Below are positions 53,109 to 61,315 of a DNA stretch of 64,000 nt, one piece after another. The DNA lies in NCBI RefSeq assembly GCF_965227785.1, contig NZ_OZ245785.1, forward strand, positions 2,046,001-2,110,000. Reading direction: 5' to 3'. The notes under the pieces are model-generated. The model worked only from the letters and a program-made list of their open reading frames with translations, made no database searches and was not told the origin of the DNA. The translations under genes and the position numbers were made by a program. This DNA comes from Gracilimonas sp965227785 (GTDB lineage: Bacteria; Bacteroidota; Rhodothermia; Balneolales; Balneolaceae). How positions within the stretch are numbered: the first letter of the stretch is position 1; each line of letters starts with the position of its first letter.

Positions 53109-54320
53109 ATGGCACGTAGAAAAAATCGTAATAAGAACAAACGAAACCGTAATAATAATAAAGGCGGAAACGTATTTATCCCCAAGTTTTACTGGAAAAA
53201 CAATCAGGGGATAGCCGGCCAGTATGCCGGAGTCTTAGAAATAAATTCTAAGGGGTGGGGCTTCATTCGTAAGCTGGATTACGAATTTTCTTATCAACCA
53301 AAAGATCCTTTTTTGAAACCTGATGAAGTGAAGGAGCTGGATCTTCGGCCCGGCCTGGTGTTAGAAGGAGAGTTTGAAGAAGATAACAAAGGCCATAAGC
53401 ACGTGGCCTCGGTAGATGTAGTTAATGGCCGCCCGGTAGAAGCCTGGACGAAATCCAGCCGCTTTGAACGACAAACACCCATCATGCCTGTTGACTGGAT
53501 TAAAATGGGGTACAATGCTGATGACGTAGAGATGAGGGTTTTGGATTTGGTAGCTCCCATAGGAAAGGGGCAGCGATCACTTATTGTTGCTCCTCCGAGA
53601 ACAGGGAAAACTGTTTTATTGAAGAAGATCGCAAAGTCTCTCAATGATAATTATTCAGATGATATTCATGTTAGCGTTCTCTTGGTTGATGAACGTCCGG
53701 AAGAGGTGACAGACTTTATTCGTTCTACACAGGCTGAAGTTTTTGCTTCCTCTAACGATAAAGACACGCAAAGCCACATCCGAATTACGGAAATGGCACT
53801 TGGATATGCCAAGCGTAAAGCTGAGATGGGAGAGGATTCTGTACTTCTGATTGACTCACTCACCCGTCTTGGACGTGCTTATAATGCTGTTCAATCTAAT
53901 AGTGGCAGAACTCTTTCTGGTGGGTTAGATATTAGAGCTCTTGAAATACCTAAAAAAATATTTGGGTCTGCCCGGAAAATTGAAGGGGGCGGTTCACTTA
54001 CCATCATTGCTACCTGCCTGATTGAAACAAACTCCCGAATGGATGATCTGATTTTTGAGGAGTTTAAGGGAACCGGTAATATGGAACTGGTATTAGATCG
54101 TGAGTTGGCAAACGACCGAATTTACCCGGCTATCAACATTTCTGCTTCAGGTACCCGTAACGAGCACAAGTTTATCACCGACTCTCTTGAAGAACGAAAC
54201 ATGGTGAGAAGATATCTGCTTAAGAAATCCCCAAAAGAGTCTATGCTTGGCTTGTTAAAAGTACTGAAGAACACGGATAGTAACCAGGAGCTGCTGAACC
54301 AGATTGCTGCACTAGCCTAA
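53109..54320 (+). CDS. rho: Transcription termination factor Rho, short form
   Basis: 403 residues. The protein begins with a Lys/Arg/Asn-rich tail (about 1-20) and goes directly to the RNA-binding cold-shock-like domain (about 30-110). The Walker A motif APPRTGKT is at 161-168, RPEEV follows, and the C-terminal motor is complete (EEFKGTGNMEL). The N-terminal helical bundle of E. coli Rho is absent, as is the long insertion seen in many Bacteroidota Rho proteins. It unwinds RNA from transcription complexes. Motif identity is certain. Confidence 0.96.
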   Translation: MARRKNRNKNKRNRNNNKGGNVFIPKFYWKNNQGIAGQYAGVLEINSKGWGFIRKLDYEFSYQPKDPFLKPDEVKELDLRPGLVLEGEFEEDNKGHKHVASVDVVNGRPVEAWTKSSRFERQTPIMPVDWIKMGYNADDVEMRVLDLVAPIGKGQRSLIVAPPRTGKTVLLKKIAKSLNDNYSDDIHVSVLLVDERPEEVTDFIRSTQAEVFASSNDKDTQSHIRITEMALGYAKRKAEMGEDSVLLIDSLTRLGRAYNAVQSNSGRTLSGGLDIRALEIPKKIFGSARKIEGGGSLTIIATCLIETNSRMDDLIFEEFKGTGNMELVLDRELANDRIYPAINISASGTRNEHKFITDSLEERNMVRRYLLKKSPKESMLGLLKVLKNTDSNQELLNQIAALA

Positions 54321-54387
54321 TAACCAACTTAGGTGGCCAGCTCAAGGTTTTTGCCTAAACAAATTTGGTAAACATGTTGTGGCAAAG

Positions 54388-54478
54388 ATTCTTCACGTTG
54401 TTCAGAATGACTTGGCAGGAAAGTTCGGATATAAAATATATCAGATATCACCTCGTTCCTAACGCTCAGCGTCGGAAC
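54388..54478. repeat. Two REP-like palindromes between rho and the rhodanese gene
   Basis: At 54388-54408, ATTCT and AGAAT flank a TCACGTTGTTC centre, in the AGATTCTTCAC...TTCAGAATGAC pattern that recurs in many bacterial genomes. At 54455-54478, GTTCC pairs with GGAAC, with ACGC and GCGT inside (CTAACGCTCAGCGTCGG). Both sit between convergent genes. The rest of the 164-bp gap shows nothing else. Confidence 0.5.
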
Positions 54479-54484
54479 ATACTG

Positions 54485-54805
54485 TTACGCTACCGGAACC
54501 GACGGGTCTATTTCAGAAGCCCAGGCTTTCATTCCGCCTTTAAGGTTTGCCACATTTTCAAAACCGTTATTTTCAAGATAGGAAACGGCTTTGGAGCTTC
54601 TTCCTCCACTTCGGCACATCACAATCACTTCTTCATTCTTTTTGTCTTCAATCTCTTTCACCCGGTTTTCAAGCTGACCCAAAGGAATGTGCTCTCCGTC
54701 CAGATTTGAAACCAGGTATTCCACATCTTCGCGGACATCGAGAAGGAAGAAATTCTCGTTTGATTCTCTTTTTTCTTTAAGCTCTTGTACGGTAACTTCT
54801 TTCAT
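54485..54805 (-). CDS. Single-domain rhodanese-like sulfurtransferase
   Basis: 106 residues. The catalytic loop CRSGGRS with Cys64 is complete, and the approach strands (FFLLDVREDVEYLVSNL, EEVIVMC) fit the rhodanese fold. It moves sulfane sulfur between carriers; the physiological partner is unknown. The gene is the last of a tight run purS-clpS-purQ-lptB-rhodanese, 6 bp after lptB. Confidence 0.9.
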   Translation of the reverse strand: MKEVTVQELKEKRESNENFFLLDVREDVEYLVSNLDGEHIPLGQLENRVKEIEDKKNEEVIVMCRSGGRSSKAVSYLENNGFENVANLKGGMKAWASEIDPSVPVA

Positions 54806-54811
54806 GGTTAG

Positions 54812-55573
54812 TTATTCTGAGGTGTAACGATCTAATTTAAATTGTTTTCCAAGATACAACTGTTTTGCTTTTTCATCTTCAGCCAGCTTATCAGCAGAAC
54901 CTTCCATCAATATCTTTCCTTCAAACATAAGATACGCCCTGTCGGTGATGGCCAGTGTCTCATGTACATTATGGTCAGTTATTAGAATTCCAATATTTTG
55001 GTGCCGAAGGCCTGATACAATTTGTTGAATATCTTCAACGGCAATCGGATCTACCCCGGCAAACGGTTCATCTAATAAAATAAATTTTGGATCTGTAACC
55101 AAAGCGCGAGCTATCTCCGTGCGGCGTCGTTCTCCACCCGACAAGCTGTACCCTTTGCTATCCACAACTTTGTGAAGCCCAAATTCTTCAATGAGCTTAT
55201 CCACTTTCAGGTCGATTTCTTTTTTAGGGATAGAAAGGAATTGGAGTACGGACTCAAGGTTTTCCCGAACAGTCAGGTTTCGAAATACGCTGGCCTCCTG
55301 AGCCAGATAACCGATTCCCATGCGGGCTCTTTTATACATAGGTTCGCCCGTCAGATCTTTTTCGTTCAAGAATATCTTACCCGCATTGGGGCGTACCAAG
55401 CCAACCATCATATAAAAAGTGGTGGTCTTTCCGGCTCCATTTGGGCCCAGCAGCCCTACAACTTCACCCTGCCGTACATTAATCGATACATCATCCACAA
55501 CCGTTCGCTTGCGATAACGCTTTACCAGGCCCTCGCTATGTAGTTTAAGTTCCGGTTGGGATTCTGTGCTCAT
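54812..55573 (-). CDS. lptB: LPS export ABC transporter ATPase LptB
   Basis: 253 residues. Walker A GPNGAGKTT, signature LSGGERRR, Walker B FILLDEPFAGVDP, and the switch His in LITDHNVHE. The core segment QEASVFRNLTVRENL is typical of LptB. It powers LPS extraction from the inner membrane with LptF/LptG, which are not in this window. It is translated between purQ (10-bp gap) and the rhodanese gene. Confidence 0.94.
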   Translation of the reverse strand: MSTESQPELKLHSEGLVKRYRKRTVVDDVSINVRQGEVVGLLGPNGAGKTTTFYMMVGLVRPNAGKIFLNEKDLTGEPMYKRARMGIGYLAQEASVFRNLTVRENLESVLQFLSIPKKEIDLKVDKLIEEFGLHKVVDSKGYSLSGGERRRTEIARALVTDPKFILLDEPFAGVDPIAVEDIQQIVSGLRHQNIGILITDHNVHETLAITDRAYLMFEGKILMEGSADKLAEDEKAKQLYLGKQFKLDRYTSE

Positions 55574-55583
55574 ATCAGGGTAA

Positions 55584-56282
55584 TTAAGCTACGGACAGGG
55601 AATTAAGAATAGATTCAAATATAGGTTTCCCATCTTCAGAACCCAGAATCTTCTCCATGGCTCGTTCCGGGTGGGGCATCATTCCAAGTACATTTCTTCC
55701 TTCGTTACAAATTCCTGCTATATGATCGATGGAGCCATTGAAGTTAGCCTCTTCGGTAAGATCTCCGTTCGCATCGCAATACCGGAATAAAATCTGATCA
55801 TTGTCCTGTAGCGACTTCAATCCGGCCTGATCAATGAAATAATTTCCTTCTCCGTGGGAGACCGGGATATCAAACACACCGCCTTTCTCCAGTGAGCTTG
55901 TAAACAGTGAATCCATAGTTTCGCAGCGAATAAATACATTTTTGCACACAAATTTCAGCTTTTGATTGTGCATCATGGCTCCCGGAATCAAACCGGCTTC
56001 AAGCAAAATCTGGAATCCGTTACAGATTCCCATTACCGGTCCGCCTTTTTCGGCAAACTTTACCACTTCCTGCATGATGGGAGAGAAGCGTGCAATTGCT
56101 CCGGAGCGGAGGTAATCACCATAAGAAAACCCACCGGGGATAATTAAAAAATCGATACCTGACAGGTCGGTATCTTTGTGCCAGAGGAATTTCACCTCAC
56201 AATTCATCACGTGCTTCATGGCATGATAGGCATCATGATCGCAATTAGAGCCTGGGAATACTACTACGCCAAATGTGGCCAT
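55584..56282 (-). CDS. purQ: Phosphoribosylformylglycinamidine synthase, glutaminase subunit
   Basis: 232 residues of a class I amidotransferase: nucleophile Cys in MGICNGFQILLEAG, HGEGNYF and the late HPERAME. With PurS and PurL it converts FGAR to FGAM in purine synthesis. purS lies two genes upstream; PurL is not in the window. Stop and start spacing with clpS is 4 bp. Confidence 0.96.
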   Translation of the reverse strand: MATFGVVVFPGSNCDHDAYHAMKHVMNCEVKFLWHKDTDLSGIDFLIIPGGFSYGDYLRSGAIARFSPIMQEVVKFAEKGGPVMGICNGFQILLEAGLIPGAMMHNQKLKFVCKNVFIRCETMDSLFTSSLEKGGVFDIPVSHGEGNYFIDQAGLKSLQDNDQILFRYCDANGDLTEEANFNGSIDHIAGICNEGRNVLGMMPHPERAMEKILGSEDGKPIFESILNSLSVA

Positions 56283-56286
56283 TGTT

Positions 56287-56616
56287 TTATCCTTTTATTT
56301 CGGTAACAAGTTGAATTTCTTTTAACACGCCATCAATGCGAAGACACTCCTCAAATTCGCCTTCGTGCACCAGCGCTTTACCTTCGTTGTGGACTTTCCA
56401 GGTTTTATCTTCTGCTTCAGACAAACTGCATCCGGTCGCTTTCATCAGCTGGGAAATGACCTCATCAAAGGTGTGAATATCATCATCGTAAAGAATTAGT
56501 CGCCAGGGCGTATCAACCGCCTCTTCAACTTCTTCTTTCTCTTTTGTTTCTGTGTTTTTTTCTACTTCTGTCCCAGACAACACGAGTTCATCGATATGTT
56601 GAGCAAGCAGAAACAT
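56287..56616 (-). CDS. clpS: ATP-dependent Clp protease adaptor ClpS
   Basis: 109 residues from the ATG at 56616. A longer frame to 56679 overlaps purS and was rejected. ClpS features are seen: TPWRLILYDDDIHTFDEVI, EAEDKTWKVHNEGKALV and the Bacteroidota-type end ECLRIDGVLKEI. The N-degron pocket residues Asp-Asp and His of WKVH are kept. It brings N-end-rule substrates to ClpAP. Lying between purS and purQ is unusual, though in Bacteroidota the gene order around clpS varies. Confidence 0.88.
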   Translation of the reverse strand: MFLLAQHIDELVLSGTEVEKNTETKEKEEVEEAVDTPWRLILYDDDIHTFDEVISQLMKATGCSLSEAEDKTWKVHNEGKALVHEGEFEECLRIDGVLKEIQLVTEIKG

Positions 56617-56618
56617 AA

Positions 56619-56864
56619 TCAGGATTCGATAGAAATTTCGAAGTCTTCCATTACTTCGTTTGCAAGCAGTTGTGCGCAAGCAGACTCTACAATTTCTTTG
56701 GCCGCTGCTTCATCTTTAGCATCTACGTCAAGCTCAATGAATTTTCCGATGCGAACCTGCTGAACTTCATTTAAACCAAGGTTCTGCAGAGCATGATGAG
56801 CGGCTTTACCTTTAGGGTCCAATATAGATGGACGGAGCGTTACATTTACTTTCGCTTTGTACAT
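56619..56864 (-). CDS. purS: Phosphoribosylformylglycinamidine synthase subunit PurS
   Basis: 81 residues with the compact beta-alpha-beta fold: YKAKVNVTLRPSILDPKGKA opens it, followed by ALQNLGLNEVQQVRIGKFIEL. PurS bridges PurL and PurQ in the FGAM synthase complex. It starts the run of five tightly spaced genes. Start codon ATG at 56864; the 112 bp upstream carry an imperfect hairpin. Confidence 0.94.
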   Translation of the reverse strand: MYKAKVNVTLRPSILDPKGKAAHHALQNLGLNEVQQVRIGKFIELDVDAKDEAAAKEIVESACAQLLANEVMEDFEISIES

Positions 56865-56944
56865 AGTTGGGCTTCGTTTAAGTGAGTGCCAAAGTTAACC
56901 TTTCTGCAACTTAGCTGCTAACTCAGTTTAGGACTCAGGAGTCA

Positions 56945-56971
56945 GAACACAGTATTCAGAATTCTGTGTTC
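56945..56971. repeat. Short inverted repeat upstream of purS
   Basis: GAACACAG (56945-56952) pairs with CTGTGTTC (56964-56971), between miaA and purS. It has no T-run. It belongs to the same style of word-built intergenic repeats as 28735 and 30816. Confidence 0.4.
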
Positions 56972-56976
56972 TGTGT

Positions 56977-57888
56977 TCATTCTTTTAACCTACTTTTAAC
57001 TCTGTCTCTCATTTCGTCAACATTTAACTCGTCCGCTTCCAGCCACTCAATAAACTCCCACCGCTTAAACCAGGTAATTTGTCTTTTGGCATATCGACGG
57101 GTACTTGTTTTGATTTTTTCCACGGCTTTATCCAGCGTCCATTCTTCCTCCAAATATTGGATAATCTCTTTATAGCCCACGGTATTCAGCGATTGCAGTT
57201 CTTTGGAATGTCCTGCATCCAGTATTGATTGTACTTCGCCCACCAAACCTTGCTCTATCATTTGGTCAACCCGTTGATTAATGCGGTCATAGAGTTTTTG
57301 CCGGGGCCACTTCAAGCCAAATACAATGGTGTTTATATCGGGGCGAATTTCATCATTACTATGGAAGCTGCTAAAGGGCTTCCCCGTTTGCATCCACACA
57401 TCCAGTGCGCGGATTATTCGCTGACGGTTCATTCCGTCCATTTTATCTGCATAGTCCGGATCAACTTCTTTTAGCATGCTAAAAAGTGATTCAAGTCCTT
57501 CACTTTCTATACGGCCTTCCAGTTCCTTTATATTTTCCTCATCCGACTCCGGCATCTCGTTGAAAGGCTGAATCAGGCTCTGCAGGTGAAGTGTGCTTCC
57601 CCCGGCATAAATAACATGAGCTGACTCTTTCAGAATTTCTTTTTCCCACCTTTCCGCTCTTTTCTGAAAATGCATGGCAGAATCTTCTTCATCCAAGTCA
57701 AGCACAGAGATGTTGTAATGATGAATTCTCTCTAATTCTTCGGCTGAAGGCTTTGCTGTTCCAATATTGATATGCTTGTAGCATTGGCGTGAATCTGCCG
57801 AGACAATGGCTGTGTTGAGCTCTTCTGCAAGCTGAAGTGAAAGTTCGGTTTTACCGGCCGCCGTGGGACCCAAAAGTATGATTCTCAA
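56977..57888 (-). CDS. miaA: tRNA dimethylallyltransferase
   Basis: 303 residues. P-loop GPTAAGKT at 7-14, DSRQCY at 36-41, IGTAKP and the substrate loop STLHLQSL are seen. The C-terminal YAKRQITWFKR is characteristic. It transfers dimethylallyl to A37 of tRNAs reading codons that start with U. It stands just upstream of purS on the same strand, with a hairpin in the gap. Normal length. Confidence 0.96.
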   Translation of the reverse strand: MRIILLGPTAAGKTELSLQLAEELNTAIVSADSRQCYKHINIGTAKPSAEELERIHHYNISVLDLDEEDSAMHFQKRAERWEKEILKESAHVIYAGGSTLHLQSLIQPFNEMPESDEENIKELEGRIESEGLESLFSMLKEVDPDYADKMDGMNRQRIIRALDVWMQTGKPFSSFHSNDEIRPDINTIVFGLKWPRQKLYDRINQRVDQMIEQGLVGEVQSILDAGHSKELQSLNTVGYKEIIQYLEEEWTLDKAVEKIKTSTRRYAKRQITWFKRWEFIEWLEADELNVDEMRDRVKSRLKE

Positions 57889-57898
57889 AGTGAGGAGT

Positions 57899-57978
57899 GT
57901 ATTTACGTATTAATGTGTGGACGTATTTCTATGCTTAGAATATAATTATTACCCGTGAACACATTAACATGTAAATAC
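57899..57978. repeat. GTATTTAC-type long intergenic hairpin
   Basis: GTATTTACGTATTAATGTGT (57899-57918) pairs with ACACATTAACATGTAAATAC (57959-57978) at 18 of 20 positions across a 40-base loop. It lies between miaA and the PorV-like gene, both on the minus strand. No T-tract on either side. Confidence 0.55.
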
Positions 57979-57987
57979 TTAAACACG

Positions 57988-59064
57988 TTATATATCAAAA
58001 CGGAAGGAAATGCGGTGGGTAAAACCTAAATCACTGGAAGCTCCGGCAAAGCTGGTGAAGCCGTAATCCAGCACAAAAGAAGAGAGTTTTAGGCCAAGAC
58101 CAAGGGTAGGAGAAACAGAAAAGCCAGAAACCGGGTCGGTGATGAAATCCGTTACTCCGGCTCGAAAAGCGATCACATCTTTATATGAAATCTCACTCCC
58201 AACGTGTGGCTCAATACTCATTCTTCCCAAATTGATATAATAAGCCCGGCGATTTTCGAAAAGCAGATCCACATCTGCTGCTGCAGAAAGCAAGAAGTCC
58301 GATCCGATTGGGAATATCTTTGCAGCCCCCAACTTTACTGACGGAAGAACAAATTCATTCTGACCAGTGGGAAGTGTCGCTCCCAAGCTGTCAAATTGAG
58401 CTTCGTAATCACCAAATGCCGCCTCATTTACATCCCACATCTTCTGCATGGTAGTGATGTCGTGAATTGTAATTCCAAAATTAGCAAAATCGGCTATGTA
58501 TTTTGCACCCACATCCAGGCTGTATCCCCAGGCCTCAGCAAATGGGCCCAATTTTTGACGAATGATTTTAGCTGAACCCCCATAAGAAAGCTGGTCTGTT
58601 TTTTGAGTGGCATACGAAAATAAAAATGCCATATCTGCCGCGCTAAATCGGGTAATATAGTCCTGCACATTTCCTTTGGGCTGATCCCGTTCACGGTCCC
58701 AGGCATTTAAGGTGTTAGCAATGTTATCCACACCCTGACGGAAAAAACTAACGGAAACCACCCCGTTATTTGATTTCAATGGAAGGGCCGCGGCTCCATA
58801 GTCATACCCTACAATGCCGCTAAATCGTTCGGAATGCATATACATGATTTGTGGTGTTTTGACCTCCGCCAGTCCGGCCACATTCCAGTATGCTGAGGTC
58901 ACATCACTTGTTAGGGCGGCATGAGCGCTCCCCATTCCGAGCGCGCGGGCCCCGCTTCCAGTGGTTAAGAAATCATTTCCGTACTTTGCCTGTGTGGCCT
59001 GAGCGAAGGTGAAGACAGGAATCATCACAGTAAATAATAAAAGCGCGGAGAGGAATCGGTTCAT
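57988..59064 (-). CDS. PorV/PorQ-type outer-membrane protein
   Basis: 358 residues from the ATG at 59064, whose signal peptide (MNRFLSALLLFTVMIPVFTFAQ) is clear; a 62-residue upstream extension was rejected. The opening GSGARALGMGSAHAALTSDVTSAYWNVAGLA is the PorV/PorQ (UPF0164-like) plug, followed by a FadL-like barrel. PorV works with the type IX secretion machinery in Bacteroidota, but relatives have other roles. The other T9SS genes are not in this window. Confidence 0.83.
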   Translation of the reverse strand: MNRFLSALLLFTVMIPVFTFAQATQAKYGNDFLTTGSGARALGMGSAHAALTSDVTSAYWNVAGLAEVKTPQIMYMHSERFSGIVGYDYGAAALPLKSNNGVVSVSFFRQGVDNIANTLNAWDRERDQPKGNVQDYITRFSAADMAFLFSYATQKTDQLSYGGSAKIIRQKLGPFAEAWGYSLDVGAKYIADFANFGITIHDITTMQKMWDVNEAAFGDYEAQFDSLGATLPTGQNEFVLPSVKLGAAKIFPIGSDFLLSAAADVDLLFENRRAYYINLGRMSIEPHVGSEISYKDVIAFRAGVTDFITDPVSGFSVSPTLGLGLKLSSFVLDYGFTSFAGASSDLGFTHRISFRFDI

Positions 59065-59252
59065 CAAAAAAACAGCGATAAATTTATAGTTACTGTAGCG
59101 CTTTAAACGATATATTCTGTGACTTATTTGGGATGAAAATTGCGCTTTCTGCGGTTGCAGAGAGAGCCAGTATTTCTTAGTATAAGCACACTCCACTGAA
59201 AGGGCAACTGTTGGTTGAAAATTGCCTTTTAACCCATTTAAATAATGCATTT

Positions 59253-60368
59253 ATGAAATTTTCTGTATCGAGCAACGAACTCAATAAAGGGCTTTCGGCC
59301 GTGATTGGAGCCGTGCCTTCCAAAGCTACGCTTCCTATTTTGGAAACCATCCTTTTTGAAAGCGAAGATGGAAAACTCAAACTCACAGCTACTGACCTCG
59401 AGATTTCAATCATCGAGTACATCGATGCAGATATAGAAGAAGATGGAGCCGTGGCCATCCCCGCTCGCAGGTTGCTCGAGACCTTGCGACAGTTGCCCAA
59501 TATCCCGGTTTTCTTTGACGTGGATGACCGCAAAAACATCAACTTCCGCACCGATAAAGGTACTTATAAGCTGGTGGGTGATGATGCCGATGAATTTCCG
59601 GAAGTACCTAACCTGGATGAAGGAACCAATATCAACACCACTACGGAGTTGATGAACAATGCCATTCATAAAACATTGTTTGCTGTTTCCAGTGACGATC
59701 TTCGTCCGGCCATGATGGGTGTGTATTTCCAGATAGGAACCGATGAAAGTAAATTTGTGGCAACAGACGGACATCGACTGGTCAAATACACCAACAAGGA
59801 TATTACAGCCGACAATGACGTGAACTTCATTGTTCCCGACAAAGCATTGAGCCTCATACAGAAAACCATTGACGGTGATGAGTGCGACCTGACTGTTACC
59901 GAAGATCATGCCCGCTTTAAGAGCGGTGGCACCATCGTTATTACACGTCTCATCAATGAGCAGTATCCGAATTATGATTCCGTTATTCCACGAGACAACG
60001 ACAAGTTTCTGACTATCAGTAAAGAACAGATGCTTTCTACCGTAAAAAGGGTCGCTATCTTCTCAAGCACTACAACCCGTCAGATAAGGCTACAACTCGG
60101 TTCCGATAAACTCACCATTCGAGCTGAAGATCTCGACATGAGCAGTGAAGCGAAAGAGACCATCGAGTGCGAGTATTCAAATGAGGAAATGGAAATCGGC
60201 TTTAATGCTAAATACCTGGGCGATGTGCTCAGCAACATCGATGATGAAGAGGTAACTTTTGAGTTTTCTTCACCAAATCGCGCCGGCATTGTGAGGCCTT
60301 CGGAAGAGAATGAGAACGAAGATATTCTAATGCTGGTGATGCCGGTGATGCTCAACAGCTATGCCTGA
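59253..60368 (+). CDS. dnaN: DNA polymerase III beta subunit (sliding clamp)
   Basis: 371 residues from the ATG at 59253 (MKFSVSSNELNKGLSAVIG). An open extension to 59211 adds 14 unlike residues. Three clamp domains of about 120 residues each are present (second starts near 130, third near 250), and the C-terminus LMLVMPVMLNSYA has the ML-x-NSY pocket residues of the hydrophobic cleft. It tethers the polymerase. dnaA is not adjacent. Its TGA overlaps the ATG of the next gene by one base. Confidence 0.97.
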   Translation: MKFSVSSNELNKGLSAVIGAVPSKATLPILETILFESEDGKLKLTATDLEISIIEYIDADIEEDGAVAIPARRLLETLRQLPNIPVFFDVDDRKNINFRTDKGTYKLVGDDADEFPEVPNLDEGTNINTTTELMNNAIHKTLFAVSSDDLRPAMMGVYFQIGTDESKFVATDGHRLVKYTNKDITADNDVNFIVPDKALSLIQKTIDGDECDLTVTEDHARFKSGGTIVITRLINEQYPNYDSVIPRDNDKFLTISKEQMLSTVKRVAIFSSTTTRQIRLQLGSDKLTIRAEDLDMSSEAKETIECEYSNEEMEIGFNAKYLGDVLSNIDDEEVTFEFSSPNRAGIVRPSEENENEDILMLVMPVMLNSYA

Positions 60369-61159
60369 TGAGTCAAATAATTACTCTCACATCTGATTTT
60401 GGTCTGCAAGACCATTATGTGAGCGCTATGAAGGCGGTCATCCTTGGAATTGCTCCCGATGCCCGCCTCATCGATATCTCTCATGACATTCCTCCACAGG
60501 ATATAATGGCAGGAGCATGGGTAGTTCGCAATGCAGCCTTTCTTTTTCCACCCGGCACCGTCCATCTCGTTGTTGTGGACCCCGGAGTGGGTACACCCCG
60601 ACACCCCATCGCCCTGAAAGTGGGAGACCAATATTTTGTAGGGCCCGATAACGGGATCTTTTCTCTTTTCTTTGATGAATTTGATTATGAGGCTGTGAAG
60701 ATCAACAACAAGAAGTATTGGCGGCAGGAAGGCCTTTCCAAAACCTTTCATGGACGGGATGTTTTTGCACCGGTTACCGCTCACCTAAGTAATGGCGTTT
60801 CGCTTAATGAAGTTGGTGAGCCAATTGAGGAGCTGGTTACCTACCATTGGGCCGTTCCCATTGCAGACAAGGATGGCCTTCAGGGCTGGGTAGTGCACAT
60901 CGACCGCTTTGGCAACCTGATCACCAATATTTCTGAGCAGCTTTTTGAAGAACACATTAAAAAGAAAGATGTTAAGATTTACGTGGGTAACACCATGCTC
61001 AAAAAAATCGTGACTACTTTTGGGGATGTGGAAGAAGGTGAGCCCGCTGCATTTATAGGAAGTTCCGGCATGCTCGAAATTGGCATCAATAAAGGAAATG
61101 CCGGACGGATGTTAAGTGTTGACAAGGGCGCGCAGATCTCCATCGTGCTGCAGAAGTAA
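60368..61159 (+). CDS. SAM hydroxide adenosyltransferase (DUF62 family)
   Basis: 263 residues. The signature ITLTSDFGLQDHYVSAMKAV starts near residue 5, then DISHDIPPQDIMAGAWV, VVDPGVGTPRHPIA, GPDNGIF, HGRDVFAP and IDRFGNLITNI. Family members hydrolyse S-adenosylmethionine to adenosine and methionine, and relatives are chlorinases or fluorinases. The lack of halogenase-specific residues is assumed, since I cannot check structure. Translation is coupled to dnaN by a TGATG overlap. Confidence 0.93.
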   Translation: MSQIITLTSDFGLQDHYVSAMKAVILGIAPDARLIDISHDIPPQDIMAGAWVVRNAAFLFPPGTVHLVVVDPGVGTPRHPIALKVGDQYFVGPDNGIFSLFFDEFDYEAVKINNKKYWRQEGLSKTFHGRDVFAPVTAHLSNGVSLNEVGEPIEELVTYHWAVPIADKDGLQGWVVHIDRFGNLITNISEQLFEEHIKKKDVKIYVGNTMLKKIVTTFGDVEEGEPAAFIGSSGMLEIGINKGNAGRMLSVDKGAQISIVLQK

Positions 61160-61166
61160 GTTGGTT

Positions 61167-61255
61167 GTTCCCCTTATTAACTTTTCCAAAGTTAACAGGG
61201 AACATGAATCAGCTACCTATCCCATAGTAACTTTGGAAAAGTTCTAAAGGGATAG
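61167..61255. repeat. REP-like doublet of AACTTTTCCAAAGTT palindromes
   Basis: Two hairpins in tandem. The first has GTTCCC/GGGAAC ends (61167-61172, 61198-61203), the second CTATCCC/GGGATAG ends (61217-61223, 61249-61255). Their cores AACTTTTCCAAAGTTA (61179-61194) and TAACTTTGGAAAAGTT (61228-61243) are exact reverse complements of each other, and each is internally palindromic. This is the layout of paired REP (BIME) elements. Confidence 0.6.
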
Positions 61256-61315
61256 AAAGAACATGTAACACGAGCGATGATTAAGCGTATTCACCACAAA
61301 AAATGATTGGTTTTT

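Noticed and set aside
54365..54709. Plus-strand open frame over the rho-rhodanese gap and the rhodanese gene
   Set aside because: It overlaps a clear rhodanese gene on the minus strand and two REP-like palindromes; no motif is visible.
57988..59064. Type IX secretion system locus
   Set aside because: Only one PorV/PorQ-like protein is seen, and this family is found outside T9SS too; no other por or gld gene is in the window.
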